Positions 1 to 6,783 of a DNA stretch of 10,864 bases are shown piece by piece. Position numbers and translations under genes: made by a program. The stretch comes from an uncultured Sphingobium sp. (lineage in GTDB: Bacteria; Pseudomonadota; Alphaproteobacteria; Sphingomonadales; Sphingomonadaceae). Location of the stretch: positions 1 to 10,864 of the forward strand of contig CAMLFF010000078.1 of the NCBI GenBank assembly GCA_946479185.1, in the 5' to 3' direction. The notes under the pieces were generated by a model. The model did no database searches. It saw only the letters and a program-made list of their open reading frames with translations, and was not told where the DNA came from. How positions within the stretch are numbered: position 1 is the first letter of the stretch; each line of letters opens with the position of its first letter.

Positions 1-124
1 ATATGCTGGTCAGGACGATCGACAGTATAAGAATGGGCCAGCGGTGCGGCCGTTCCGGCGCAAACATCTCGCGCAGATCAGCAATCGCGCTCTTGGGAGC
101 AACCGGGCGGGGGAAAATTGGCAT
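1..124 (-). CDS. N-terminus of unrecognised membrane protein (cut by window edge)
   Basis: About 41 codons are visible before the left edge, starting MPIFPRPVAPKSAIADLREM. A charged, proline-containing cytoplasmic-looking head of about 28 residues (ending PERPHRW) leads into a hydrophobic run, PILILSIVLTSI, that is probably the first transmembrane helix. This layout suggests an inner-membrane protein with its N-terminus inside. The gene lies downstream of tonB on the same strand, 96 bp away, and could be cotranscribed unless the hairpin at 178-211 stops transcription. No clear Shine-Dalgarno sequence precedes the ATG. In-frame GTG codons lie 7 and 8 codons upstream (143-148) but have no better ribosome-binding site, so the ATG is preferred. 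I do not recognise the family, and most of the protein lies outside the window. Confidence 0.6.
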   Translation of the reverse strand, partial: MPIFPRPVAPKSAIADLREMFAPERPHRWPILILSIVLTSI

Positions 125-177
125 GGCGCTAACATAGGCGCGCACCACGCTATTGAAAAGGCGCGTGCGTCATGTGT

Positions 178-211
178 CGGCCCGGCACCGCAAACCAGCG
201 ATACCGGGCCG
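178..211. terminator. GC-rich hairpin downstream of tonB
   Basis: An 8-bp perfect inverted repeat, CGGCCCGG (178-185) and CCGGGCCG (204-211), encloses a second small stem CGC/GCG (189-191 with 198-200) around a six-base loop. It begins 10 bases past the tonB stop codon. There is no T-run on either side, so it is not a textbook intrinsic terminator. It may instead mark an mRNA 3' end or protect one. Confidence 0.4.
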
Positions 212-220
212 CCCAGACCT

Positions 221-892
221 TCAATCCTCCATCTGGAAGCGAACGGTCAGCTGCTGTTCGGAGGGAACGGCGACGCCATCACGTGTCGCCGGGCGAAAAC
301 GCCAGGATCGCAGAGCCTGACGCCGCGCTTCCTCGAAAAAGGCCGGATGGGTCGCGGTCACCTGCTCCACCGCCGAGACCCGGCCTCGCTCATCGATGAA
401 CACGCGAAGGGTAACGCTGCCTTCCAGCCCCTCCCGTCGCATCGCTGCCGGATAGGCTGGGCGGAACGCCTCTGCGTAGCGTGGATCAGGCTGGGCTTTC
501 TCAAAGACTGGCGTGGGTGGTGGAGGATCGAACGGCACCGTGGGCGGATCAATGGTCCCCTGCACAGTGTCGAGTTGGGTGCCATAGCCCATGTCGACAA
601 TGGACGGAATCACGACCGGGTCCTGACTCTGCGTTTCAACCGTGGCGGGTTCCGCCTTATCCCGAACGGAGGGTTTAGCTTCCACAGGCTCCGTAGGCGG
701 TGGCGGCTCGAGCGGGATGAACCGCACGTCCGTGGGCGTCGTCGGCGGCATGAGATACTGCGTCGCCGGCAACGCGACGAGCAAAGTGAGGATGCCGCCA
801 TTCAATAACAGGGACGCTGCGAGAGCCCCCGGCGACCGCTCATTGGCGTAACCGGACCGGGGCGTGGATGCACGAGACGACATTAAAGCCAT
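221..892 (-). CDS. tonB: TonB-family energy transducer
   Basis: The 223-residue protein has the TonB plan: a short cytoplasmic head (1-22), one transmembrane helix (about 23-43), a proline-rich periplasmic linker (about 49-130, with PPPP runs near 63-66 and 123-126), and a C-terminal TonB domain. That domain (about 138-223) contains RPAYPAAMRREGLEGSV, then VFIDERGRVSAV and ALRSWRFRPATRDGVAV. Family knowledge: with ExbB/ExbD it couples the proton gradient to outer-membrane TonB-dependent receptors. No exbB or exbD is visible here. The start at 892 is chosen because TAGGAGAGGT ends 3 bases before this ATG, with the AGGAG core 7 bases away; an ATG 19 codons upstream has no such site and would overlap the operator-like palindrome. 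The linker lacks the long EP/KP repeats of E. coli TonB. Position 31 is Asn where many TonB proteins have the transmembrane His. The 140 bp gap from gltX and a candidate Zur box suggest its own promoter. Confidence 0.92.
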   Translation of the reverse strand: MALMSSRASTPRSGYANERSPGALAASLLLNGGILTLLVALPATQYLMPPTTPTDVRFIPLEPPPPTEPVEAKPSVRDKAEPATVETQSQDPVVIPSIVDMGYGTQLDTVQGTIDPPTVPFDPPPPTPVFEKAQPDPRYAEAFRPAYPAAMRREGLEGSVTLRVFIDERGRVSAVEQVTATHPAFFEEARRQALRSWRFRPATRDGVAVPSEQQLTVRFQMED

Positions 893-921
893 GACACCTC
901 TCCTACTTATGTTGTGAGTAT

Positions 922-938
922 ATGTTATCACATTACAT
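922..938 (-). promoter_or_regulatory. Zur-box-like palindrome upstream of tonB
   Basis: Read on the minus strand, the 17-mer is ATGTAATGTGATAACAT, an imperfect dyad in which 6 of 8 half-site positions pair. From memory, the proteobacterial Zur consensus core is ATGTTATANTATAACAT; this site agrees at 13 of 16 defined positions. It sits 30 bp before the tonB start codon. A possible -10 hexamer TATACT (917-922, minus strand) abuts it, so a bound repressor would cover the promoter. Zinc control of tonB and TonB-dependent receptors is known in some alphaproteobacteria. Assignment to Zur here is inference; Fur or another AT-rich-site regulator remains possible. Confidence 0.45.
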
Positions 939-959
939 CGAGGGCGCAAGCATGTTTTG

Positions 960-981
960 AGGCAGGCACAGGTGCCCGCCT
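960..981. terminator. Hairpin in the gltX-tonB gap, possible terminator
   Basis: The arms AGGCAGGCA (960-968) and TGCCCGCCT (973-981) pair over 9 positions with one A:C mismatch and a CAGG loop. On the plus strand the stem is followed by TTTTG, and on the minus strand it is preceded by CAAAA, as expected of a bidirectional element. For the gltX transcript (minus strand), however, the bases after the stem are CAAAAC, not a T-run. It begins about 50 bases past the gltX stop codon, so ending the nadE-gltX message is its most likely role. Confidence 0.45.
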
Positions 982-1032
982 TTTGTGAAATAATGCTTTG
1001 GAAGACTGATGCCGATAGGCTCAGCGGCGGCC

Positions 1033-2385
1033 TTAGCTTTCAGGGGCTAGACCGGATGCTGCGCCCAGCCGCGCCAGTGCGCGCTCTTTGCCGAGGATCG
1101 GCAGCAGCGTCGCCATTTCCGGGCCATGATCCAGCCCGGTCAGCGCCTGTCGCAAGGGCAGAAACAGGGCCTTGCCCTTGCGCCCGGTCTGCGCCTTGAG
1201 CGCGTTGATCAGCGCCTGCCAGGGATCAGCAGCGAAATCGATATCAGGCAGCAAGTGACGGGCCTGCGCCAGATAGTCCGCATCCTCCTGCGAAAAGGCG
1301 GGGATCGCAATCTCGCCGCTCAGCACGGGCAGCCAGTCAGCGGCTTGAGCGACCGTCTCGATATTGGATTGCACCACGGGCCAGACCTGCGCATCGATCT
1401 GCGGCGGCAGGCGATCCGCAACGGCCTCATAAGGCAATGCATGAACGATCTTGGCATTGAGGCCGAACAGTTCATCATCCGAGAAGCGCGCGGGCGCGCG
1501 ACCGAAATGCGCGAAATCGAAGCGCTCGATCAATGGCGCCATGTCTGCCACAGGCTCAACGGGATCGCTGGTGCCGAGGCGAGCGAGCAGCGCGCTGATG
1601 GTGATGGCCTCAACGCCCGACTCGCGCAAATCACCCACGCCCACGGCGCCAAGCCGCTTGGAGAGCTTGCCTTCCGCGCCAGTCAGTAGCGCCATATGCG
1701 CGAAATGCGGCAGCGGCGCGCCCAATGCCGTGAACATCTGGAGCTGCGTCGCGGTGTTGGAGACATGATCCTCCCCGCGCAGCACATGGGTGACGCCCAT
1801 ATCGACATCGTCGATCACCGAGGGCAGCATGTAGAGCCAGCTGCCATCCGCGCGGCGGATCACAGGATCGGAGAGCAGGTGCGGATCGAAATGCTGGGCG
1901 CCACGAATAAGGTCCGTCCATTCAATGGGCGCATCATGATCCAGCTTGAAGCGCCAGTGCGGCAGATCGCCCGCGGCCTGACGGTCCGTAATCTCCTGTT
2001 CGCTTAGCTTCAGTGCGCCGCGATCATAGACGGGCGGCAAGCCGCGTCCGAGCAGGATCTTGCGCTTGAGGTCCAGCTCCTGTGACGACTCAAAGCAGGG
2101 ATAGACGCGGCCTGCTGCGCGCAATGCCTGGAAATGCCGCTCATACAGATCAAAGCGCGCAGACTGGCGCACTTCGCTATCCATATGGAGGCCAAGCCAG
2201 GCGAGATCGGCACGGATGCCATCGACGAAGCGCTCTTCACTGCGGGCAACATCGGTATCATCGATGCGCAGCAGGCATTGCCCGCCCATTTTGCGCGCCC
2301 AAAGCCAATTGTGCAGGGCAGCGCGGATATTGCCGACATGGAGATGGCCGGTTGGCGACGGCGCGAAACGCGTGATGACGGTCAT
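1033..2385 (-). CDS. gltX: Glutamate--tRNA ligase
   Basis: This 450-residue class I aminoacyl-tRNA synthetase charges tRNA with glutamate using ATP in the cytoplasm. The N-terminal Rossmann fold has FAPSPTGHLHVGN (7-19), where HVGN is the HIGH-type motif, then LLRIDDTDVARSE (38-50). The conserved DPVIRRADGSWLYMLPSVID lies at about 173-192, HVLRGEDHVSNT at 200-211, and the KMSKS-type loop is KLSKR (240-244). The helical anticodon-binding part follows. The four-ligand zinc site of E. coli GluRS is not evident, which is common for this short type. The frame is open for 25 more codons upstream, but those would run into nadE; the start at 2385 is chosen because MTVITRFAPSPTG is the family N-terminus. 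It begins 10 bp after the nadE stop, so the two are probably one operon. The ribosome-binding site is weak (GAGCG). The sequence does not show whether the enzyme also charges tRNA-Gln. Confidence 0.95.
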   Translation of the reverse strand: MTVITRFAPSPTGHLHVGNIRAALHNWLWARKMGGQCLLRIDDTDVARSEERFVDGIRADLAWLGLHMDSEVRQSARFDLYERHFQALRAAGRVYPCFESSQELDLKRKILLGRGLPPVYDRGALKLSEQEITDRQAAGDLPHWRFKLDHDAPIEWTDLIRGAQHFDPHLLSDPVIRRADGSWLYMLPSVIDDVDMGVTHVLRGEDHVSNTATQLQMFTALGAPLPHFAHMALLTGAEGKLSKRLGAVGVGDLRESGVEAITISALLARLGTSDPVEPVADMAPLIERFDFAHFGRAPARFSDDELFGLNAKIVHALPYEAVADRLPPQIDAQVWPVVQSNIETVAQAADWLPVLSGEIAIPAFSQEDADYLAQARHLLPDIDFAADPWQALINALKAQTGRKGKALFLPLRQALTGLDHGPEMATLLPILGKERALARLGAASGLAPES

Positions 2386-2395
2386 GATGCTGCGC

Positions 2396-4060
2396 TCAAC
2401 CTGTGCGAAATGCGTTTGTGATGGGGTAGCGCCGATCGCGCCCGAAATTGCGGCCACCAAGCTTCACGCCTGGGGGAGCCTGACGGCGCTTATATTCAGC
2501 GACATAAAGCAGCCGCTCGATCCGGCTGACCGTCTCGCGCTCAAAGCCTGCGGCGACGAGCTGATCGACCGACTTTTCCTGCTCGACAAGACCATAAAGG
2601 ATGGGGTCCAGCACCTCATAGGGCGGCAGACTGTCCGAATCCTTCTGATTATCGCGCAGCTCTGCGGTCGGCGGCTTGGTGATGACGCGCTCGGGCATCA
2701 CGGCACCGTCCGGCCCCATGCTCAGGCTCGGCTTGTGCGCGTTGCGCCAGATGGAGAGGTCGAACACCGTCGTCTTGTAGGCGTCCTTAAGCACCGAATA
2801 GCCGCCTGCCATGTCGCCATAGATGGTGGCGTAGCCGACGCTCATTTCGCTCTTGTTGCCGGTGGTCAACAGCATGTGGCCGAACTTGTTGGATAGGGCC
2901 ATCAAGGTGACGCCGCGAATGCGCGACTGGATATTCTCTTCAGCAAGATCGGGGCTGCGACCGGTGAACGCAGGGGCCAACATCTCATCAAACGCCTCGA
3001 TGGCTGGCGAAATGGGAATGGTGTCGAGCTTGCAGCCGAGCAGACGCGCGCATTCGGCAGCGTCATCTAGGCTTTCCTGACTGGTGAAGCGCGATGGGAG
3101 CATGACGCACCAGACGCGGTTCGCGCCCAGCGCATCAACCGCCACGGCAGCGCTCAGCGCGCTATCGATACCGCCAGAGAGACCAAGCACCACGCCGGGG
3201 AAGCGATTGCGGTTCACATAATCGCGCAGGCCGAGCACCATCGCCTGATAAATATCCGCCGGATGCTCATCGAGCGCATGAACTTCGCCCTGCTTGCAGA
3301 ACCAGCGGCCATCGGCTTCCAATTGCCAATCCGTGACGACCAGGGCTTCTTCCCAATCGGGGAGCATATGGGCGATATCGCCATCGACGTTGAGGATGAA
3401 GGATGCGCCATCGAACACCAGCTCATCCTGCCCGCCGACGCGGTTGAGATAGAGGATCGGCAGGCCCGTTTCCTCGATCCGCTGCTTGCAGACACCGCCG
3501 ATGCGGAAATCATCCTTGGCGACCTCATAGGGGCTGCCATTGATGGAAATGAGAATTTCCGCGCCCTGCTCAGCCAGATGGCCGCTGACGAAGGGGAACC
3601 AGATATCCTCGCAGATCGGCAAGCCAAGCTTGACGCCGCGAAACTCGACCGGCGCAGGCAATGGTCCGGGCGCGAACAGGCGCTTCTCATCGAAGGTGCC
3701 ATAATTGGGCAATTCGCGCTTCTGACGGATCGCGACGATCTGGCCGCCATCCAGCAGGGCTGCGCAATTGAACAGCAGGCCCTGATTTGCAATCACCGTG
3801 CCGACGAGCATGGCCGGGCCGCCATCAGCCGTGGCGGCGGCGAGCTTGTGCAGCTCCACTTCCGCACGCGCGGCCAAGGCCGGCTTGAGGACGAGATCCT
3901 CGGGCGGATAACCAATGAGTTGCAGCTCGGGATAGACGATGAGGTCAGCGCCCTGCGCACGCGCCTTGTCGCGCCATTCCAGCATGGCGGCGGCATTGCC
4001 GGCAAGATCGCCCATGCTCTGGTTGAGCTGGGCTAGCGCGATGCGGAGGCGGTCAGTCAT
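2396..4060 (-). CDS. nadE: Glutamine-dependent NAD+ synthetase
   Basis: The 554-residue two-domain enzyme makes NAD+ from deamido-NAD+, ATP and glutamine, the last step of NAD biosynthesis. The N-terminal nitrilase-type glutaminase domain (about 1-260) shows the catalytic triad: Glu45 in YPELQLIGYPPEDL, Lys114 in KRELPNYGTFDEKR, and Cys150 in GLPICEDIWFP. The C-terminal synthetase domain (about 270-554) has the ATP pyrophosphatase loop LGLSGGIDS (292-300), then ENIQSRIRGVTLMALSN, LLTTGNKSEMSVGY (397-410), the aspartate-rich LRDNQKDSDSLPPYEVLD, and the closing FGRDRRYPITN. The length is normal for bacterial two-domain NadE, and all key residues are present. The start has only a weak GAG-type ribosome-binding site, but the sequence MTDRLRIALAQLN is the expected N-terminus. 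It is first in a probable nadE-gltX operon and divergent from prs. Confidence 0.96.
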   Translation of the reverse strand: MTDRLRIALAQLNQSMGDLAGNAAAMLEWRDKARAQGADLIVYPELQLIGYPPEDLVLKPALAARAEVELHKLAAATADGGPAMLVGTVIANQGLLFNCAALLDGGQIVAIRQKRELPNYGTFDEKRLFAPGPLPAPVEFRGVKLGLPICEDIWFPFVSGHLAEQGAEILISINGSPYEVAKDDFRIGGVCKQRIEETGLPILYLNRVGGQDELVFDGASFILNVDGDIAHMLPDWEEALVVTDWQLEADGRWFCKQGEVHALDEHPADIYQAMVLGLRDYVNRNRFPGVVLGLSGGIDSALSAAVAVDALGANRVWCVMLPSRFTSQESLDDAAECARLLGCKLDTIPISPAIEAFDEMLAPAFTGRSPDLAEENIQSRIRGVTLMALSNKFGHMLLTTGNKSEMSVGYATIYGDMAGGYSVLKDAYKTTVFDLSIWRNAHKPSLSMGPDGAVMPERVITKPPTAELRDNQKDSDSLPPYEVLDPILYGLVEQEKSVDQLVAAGFERETVSRIERLLYVAEYKRRQAPPGVKLGGRNFGRDRRYPITNAFRTG

Positions 4061-4229
4061 CGCTCGCGCTCTAGAACAAGCGCAGTCGAATCAGAACCCC
4101 ATCTTTTGCGATGCGGCGGCATGATAAGCTCACCATGTAGTCAAACCGTCACAAGCGCCTTTTCACCTGCGCTTCTGCTCGCTAGAGGGGCCGCGACGGA
4201 CACAGCCATCCATCGGGGGCATTCATTTC
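4061..4229. promoter_or_regulatory. Divergent nadE/prs intergenic region
   Basis: These 169 bases must hold the start signals of nadE (leftward) and prs (rightward). I could not find a convincing paired -35/-10 set on either strand. A leftward TTGACT (4139-4144) has no -10 at a normal distance. A small inverted repeat, AAGCGC (4153-4158) and GCGCTT (4169-4174) with a 10-base loop, lies about 55 bases before the prs start in its probable leader. A GGGGG run (4216-4220) may be the prs ribosome-binding site. Confidence 0.4.
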
Positions 4230-5165
4230 ATGAAGATCATCTCTGGCAACGGCAATCTGCCGCTCGCGCGCGCAATCGCCGACTATGTCGAGCTGCCGCT
4301 CACCAATGCGAGCGTGCGCCGCTTTGCGGACGAGGAAGTGTTCGTCGAAATCCATGAGAATGTGCGCGGCGAGGATGTGTTCGTCGTCCAGTCGACCAGC
4401 TACCCCGCGAACGACAATCTCATGGAGCTGCTGATCATCATCGATGCGCTCAAGCGCGCCTCGGCCAAGCGGATTACCGCAGTTGTCCCCTATTTTGGCT
4501 ATGCCCGTCAGGACCGCAAACCCGGGCCGCGCACGCCGATTTCCGCCAAGCTGGTTGCCAATCTGATCACCGTCGCGGGCGCCAACCGCGTGCTCTCGGT
4601 CGATCTCCATGCCGGGCAGATTCAGGGCTTCTTCGATATCCCGACCGACAATCTCTTCGGTGCGCCAGTCATGTCGGCGGACATCCAGGCCCGCTTCCCC
4701 AACGAGAATATCATGGTCGTGTCGCCAGACGTCGGCGGCGTGGTGCGTGCCCGTGCACTGGCCAAGCGACTCGACAATGCGCCGCTCGCCATTGTCGACA
4801 AGCGCCGCGAGCGCGCTGGCGAATCGGAAGTGATGAACATCATCGGTGATGTGAAGGGACGCTTCTGCATCCTCATCGACGATATCGTCGACTCGGCAGG
4901 CACGCTATGCAACGCTGCCGAGGCGCTCAAAAAGGCGGGCGCGACCGATGTAGTCGCTTATGTGACGCACGGCGTACTCTCGGGTGGCGCTGTTGCGCGC
5001 GTCGAGGGATCACAATTGCGCGAATTGGTGATTACCGATTCGATTTTGGCGACGGAGGCCGTTGCCGCCTCAACGCGCATCCGTCAGCTGCCGATGGCGC
5101 CGCTGCTTGGCGAGGCCATTCGCCGTATTGCGGATGAAAGCTCGGTCAGCTCTCTGTTCGATTAA
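4230..5165 (+). CDS. prs: Ribose-phosphate pyrophosphokinase (PRPP synthetase)
   Basis: The 311-residue enzyme transfers pyrophosphate from ATP to ribose 5-phosphate, giving PRPP for purine, pyrimidine, histidine, tryptophan and NAD synthesis. Class I Prs signatures are complete: [14 protein letters not shown] near the N-terminus, [18 protein letters not shown] (51-68), [11 protein letters not shown] (87-97), the metal and PRPP-binding [14 protein letters not shown] (125-138, His128), [18 protein letters not shown] (164-181), the flexible-loop KRRER (191-195), and the ribose-phosphate loop [13 protein letters not shown] (214-226). The length is normal for the family. A GGGGG run 9 bases before the ATG is the only ribosome-binding candidate. 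The gene is divergent from nadE and ends 9 bp from the stop of a small convergent gene. There is no clear terminator in between, so read-through antisense to that gene is possible. Confidence 0.97.
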   Translation: MKIISGNGNLPLARAIADYVELPLTNASVRRFADEEVFVEIHENVRGEDVFVVQSTSYPANDNLMELLIIIDALKRASAKRITAVVPYFGYARQDRKPGPRTPISAKLVANLITVAGANRVLSVDLHAGQIQGFFDIPTDNLFGAPVMSADIQARFPNENIMVVSPDVGGVVRARALAKRLDNAPLAIVDKRRERAGESEVMNIIGDVKGRFCILIDDIVDSAGTLCNAAEALKKAGATDVVAYVTHGVLSGGAVARVEGSQLRELVITDSILATEAVAASTRIRQLPMAPLLGEAIRRIADESSVSSLFD

Positions 5166-5174
5166 ACGCTGATT

Positions 5175-5348
5175 TTACAGGTTGGAATCGATCCGCCGCA
5201 GCCGCAGGGTCGCGCCGACAAATCCAAGGGTGCAGATCAGCAAAGCCCAACGCGCAGCTTCGGGCACCGTACCCAGCATCGTGGCGGCGATCAGCGCTAA
5301 AAGGGCAACCAACGTTGCGCCTGCAATCCTGCCATAGCTCGACATCAT
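5175..5348 (-). CDS. Small predicted two-helix membrane protein
   Basis: The 57-residue protein starts MMSSYGRIAG and has two hydrophobic stretches: about 8-28 (IAGATLVALLALIAATMLGTV) and about 34-49 (WALLICTLGFVGATLR). A short PEAAR turn separates them, and the tail LRLRRIDSNL is basic and polar. This suggests a helical hairpin in the inner membrane. The start is supported by AGGTGG (5355-5360 on the minus strand), 6 bases before the first of two consecutive ATG codons. The frame stays open far upstream, antisense to pabB, but that part reads like a composition artefact; the good ribosome-binding site marks 5348 as the real start. I do not recognise the family. It converges with prs with only 9 bp between stop codons. 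Being so short, it could still be chance, although the ribosome-binding site plus hydrophobic pattern argue for a gene. Confidence 0.6.
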   Translation of the reverse strand: MMSSYGRIAGATLVALLALIAATMLGTVPEAARWALLICTLGFVGATLRLRRIDSNL

Positions 5349-5594
5349 ATGCCCCCACCTGCGAACGCGAATGCGCTCGCCGCGCCATATGAACCAATGC
5401 GTTGACGCGCTAATGGCAATTACGGTTAAAGCGCCCCAAAGTGCCCGATAAGGACGCAGTTTTGCGGATTTGGCAGCGACTGTGACAGCGAAATCACAGG
5501 TGCCGAAATCACATGCGCGAAATGGTGAAACGCGGGTGGCGATAATGCGCCTCAAAGGCTGGTCTTGCGCGCCCTGCGCTGCCAATAGAGCGCC
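5349..5594. other. Gene-poor region before pabB with short repeats
   Basis: These 246 bases separate the divergent starts of the small membrane protein and pabB. No convincing coding region was seen. The right half contains a 10-base direct repeat, CGAAATCACA, at 5489-5498 and 5504-5513 (period 15). It also holds an inverted repeat, CTGTGA (5480-5485) and TCACAG (5494-5499), overlapping the first copy. These lie 82-115 bases before the pabB start, where a regulator of pabB or of the small gene could bind. No clear -35/-10 pair was identified. Confidence 0.4.
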
Positions 5595-6782
5595 ATGACG
5601 CACGCTGCGCTCCCGCCCGAGGCCGACAAGCCTTTCATCTTGCTGGATGACGCCAGCCCGACAGGTTCGGGCAGCGCACTGCTGTTCCACGATCCTGTGG
5701 GGATTATCAGCGCGGACCGGCTTGAGGATGTGCTGCCAGCCCTTGGCCGGATTGAGGCTGCGGTGGCGGCGGGTCATCATGTGGCGGGCTATATTGGCTA
5801 CGCAGCGAGCCATGCGTTCGAGCCGCGCACGGGCGGACTTGCGCTGCGCGAAGGCGATGTCGGCCCACTGCTGTGGTTCGGTCTTTTCGACCCGCCAGCC
5901 AGCATTGCTCACGACGCAGTTCCTGCTCTGCTTCCTCCAGCGAGCGAGGCCATGATTGGCCCAGTTGCACCGCTCATCACGCGCGCAGAGTATGAGACCG
6001 CGATAAGGACCGTGCTCGATTATATTCAAGCCGGTGATATTTATCAGGCGAACCTCACCTTCCCTGCGAGCGTCGCCATCACTGGGAATCCCCTCGCCGC
6101 CTACGCAATGGTCCGCCCTCATGCCGCCGCTGGCTATGGCGCGTTGATTCGCCATGATGGGCGCCACATCCTGTCTTTCTCGCCTGAGAGCTTCTTTGCG
6201 CTACAGGATGGAACCCTCAGCACCCGGCCCATGAAGGGCACCGCCCGGCGGATGGATGATGCACAACAAGATACCGCCGCCGCCGCGGAGTTGTCTGCCG
6301 ACCCCAAGCAGCGCGCCGAGAATCTCATGATCGTCGACCTGCTGCGGAACGACATATCCCGCGTGACACAGGCGGGCAGCGTGCATGTGCCGACATTGTT
6401 TCACGTGGAAAGCTATCCGACCGTCCACCAGATGATCTCGGTGGTGGAGGGCGTCTTGCAGGACGAGCTTGGCCCCGTCGACGTGCTGCGGGCGCTTTTT
6501 CCTTGCGGGTCGATCACCGGCGCGCCGAAATTGCGGGCGATGGAAGTGATCCGCGAAGTTGAGCGATTTGGTCGTGGGCTTTACACGGGCAGCATCGGCT
6601 ATTTTGCCCCGGACGGTAACGCACGCTTCAATGTCGCCATCCGTACCCTCGTGCTGGAATCGGGCGCACAGGCAGGCATATTGGGCCTTGGATCGGGCAT
6701 TGTAGCGGATAGCCAGCCCGACGCGGAGTGGCAGGAATGTTTGGACAAGGCGCGTTTCATCACCGCGCATGGAGTAGTGTGA
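5595..6782 (+). CDS. pabB: Aminodeoxychorismate synthase component I
   Basis: The 395-residue chorismate-utilising enzyme adds ammonia to chorismate, giving 4-amino-4-deoxychorismate for folate synthesis. The C-terminal chorismate-binding domain (about 125-393) shows AGDIYQANLT (146-155), FSPESFF (195-201), TRPMKGTARR (210-219), AENLMIVDLLRNDISRV (241-257), FPCGSITGAPKLRAMEVIR (302-320) and GLGSGIVADSQPDAEW (364-379). Lys214 in MKGT matches the active-site lysine of PabB-type enzymes; anthranilate synthases have Ala there, so PabB is favoured over TrpE. The N-terminal part (1-120) is short, giving a compact protein. No glutamine amidotransferase (PabA/TrpG) is nearby, so one must act from elsewhere or free ammonia is used. 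The ribosome-binding site is weak (AGAG). The next gene starts 2 bases after the stop, so they are translationally linked. Confidence 0.92.
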   Translation: MTHAALPPEADKPFILLDDASPTGSGSALLFHDPVGIISADRLEDVLPALGRIEAAVAAGHHVAGYIGYAASHAFEPRTGGLALREGDVGPLLWFGLFDPPASIAHDAVPALLPPASEAMIGPVAPLITRAEYETAIRTVLDYIQAGDIYQANLTFPASVAITGNPLAAYAMVRPHAAAGYGALIRHDGRHILSFSPESFFALQDGTLSTRPMKGTARRMDDAQQDTAAAAELSADPKQRAENLMIVDLLRNDISRVTQAGSVHVPTLFHVESYPTVHQMISVVEGVLQDELGPVDVLRALFPCGSITGAPKLRAMEVIREVERFGRGLYTGSIGYFAPDGNARFNVAIRTLVLESGAQAGILGLGSGIVADSQPDAEWQECLDKARFITAHGVV

Positions 6783-6783
6783 C

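Noticed and set aside
44..808. 254-codon plus-strand frame opposite tonB
   Set aside because: The minus strand encodes a clear TonB with a strong ribosome-binding site; the plus-strand product is arginine-rich with no motif, a typical shadow.
5480..5499. Possible CRP/FNR-type site (TGTGA and TCACA half-sites)
   Set aside because: The spacer between the TGTGA and TCACA halves is 8 bases rather than the 6 of a CRP site, so it is kept only as an unassigned repeat.
5349..6167. Long minus-strand open frame upstream of the small membrane protein, antisense to pabB
   Set aside because: It is the complement of a high-G+C coding region, has no ribosome-binding site or recognisable domain, and reads as low-quality arginine/histidine-rich sequence; only the last 57 codons look real.
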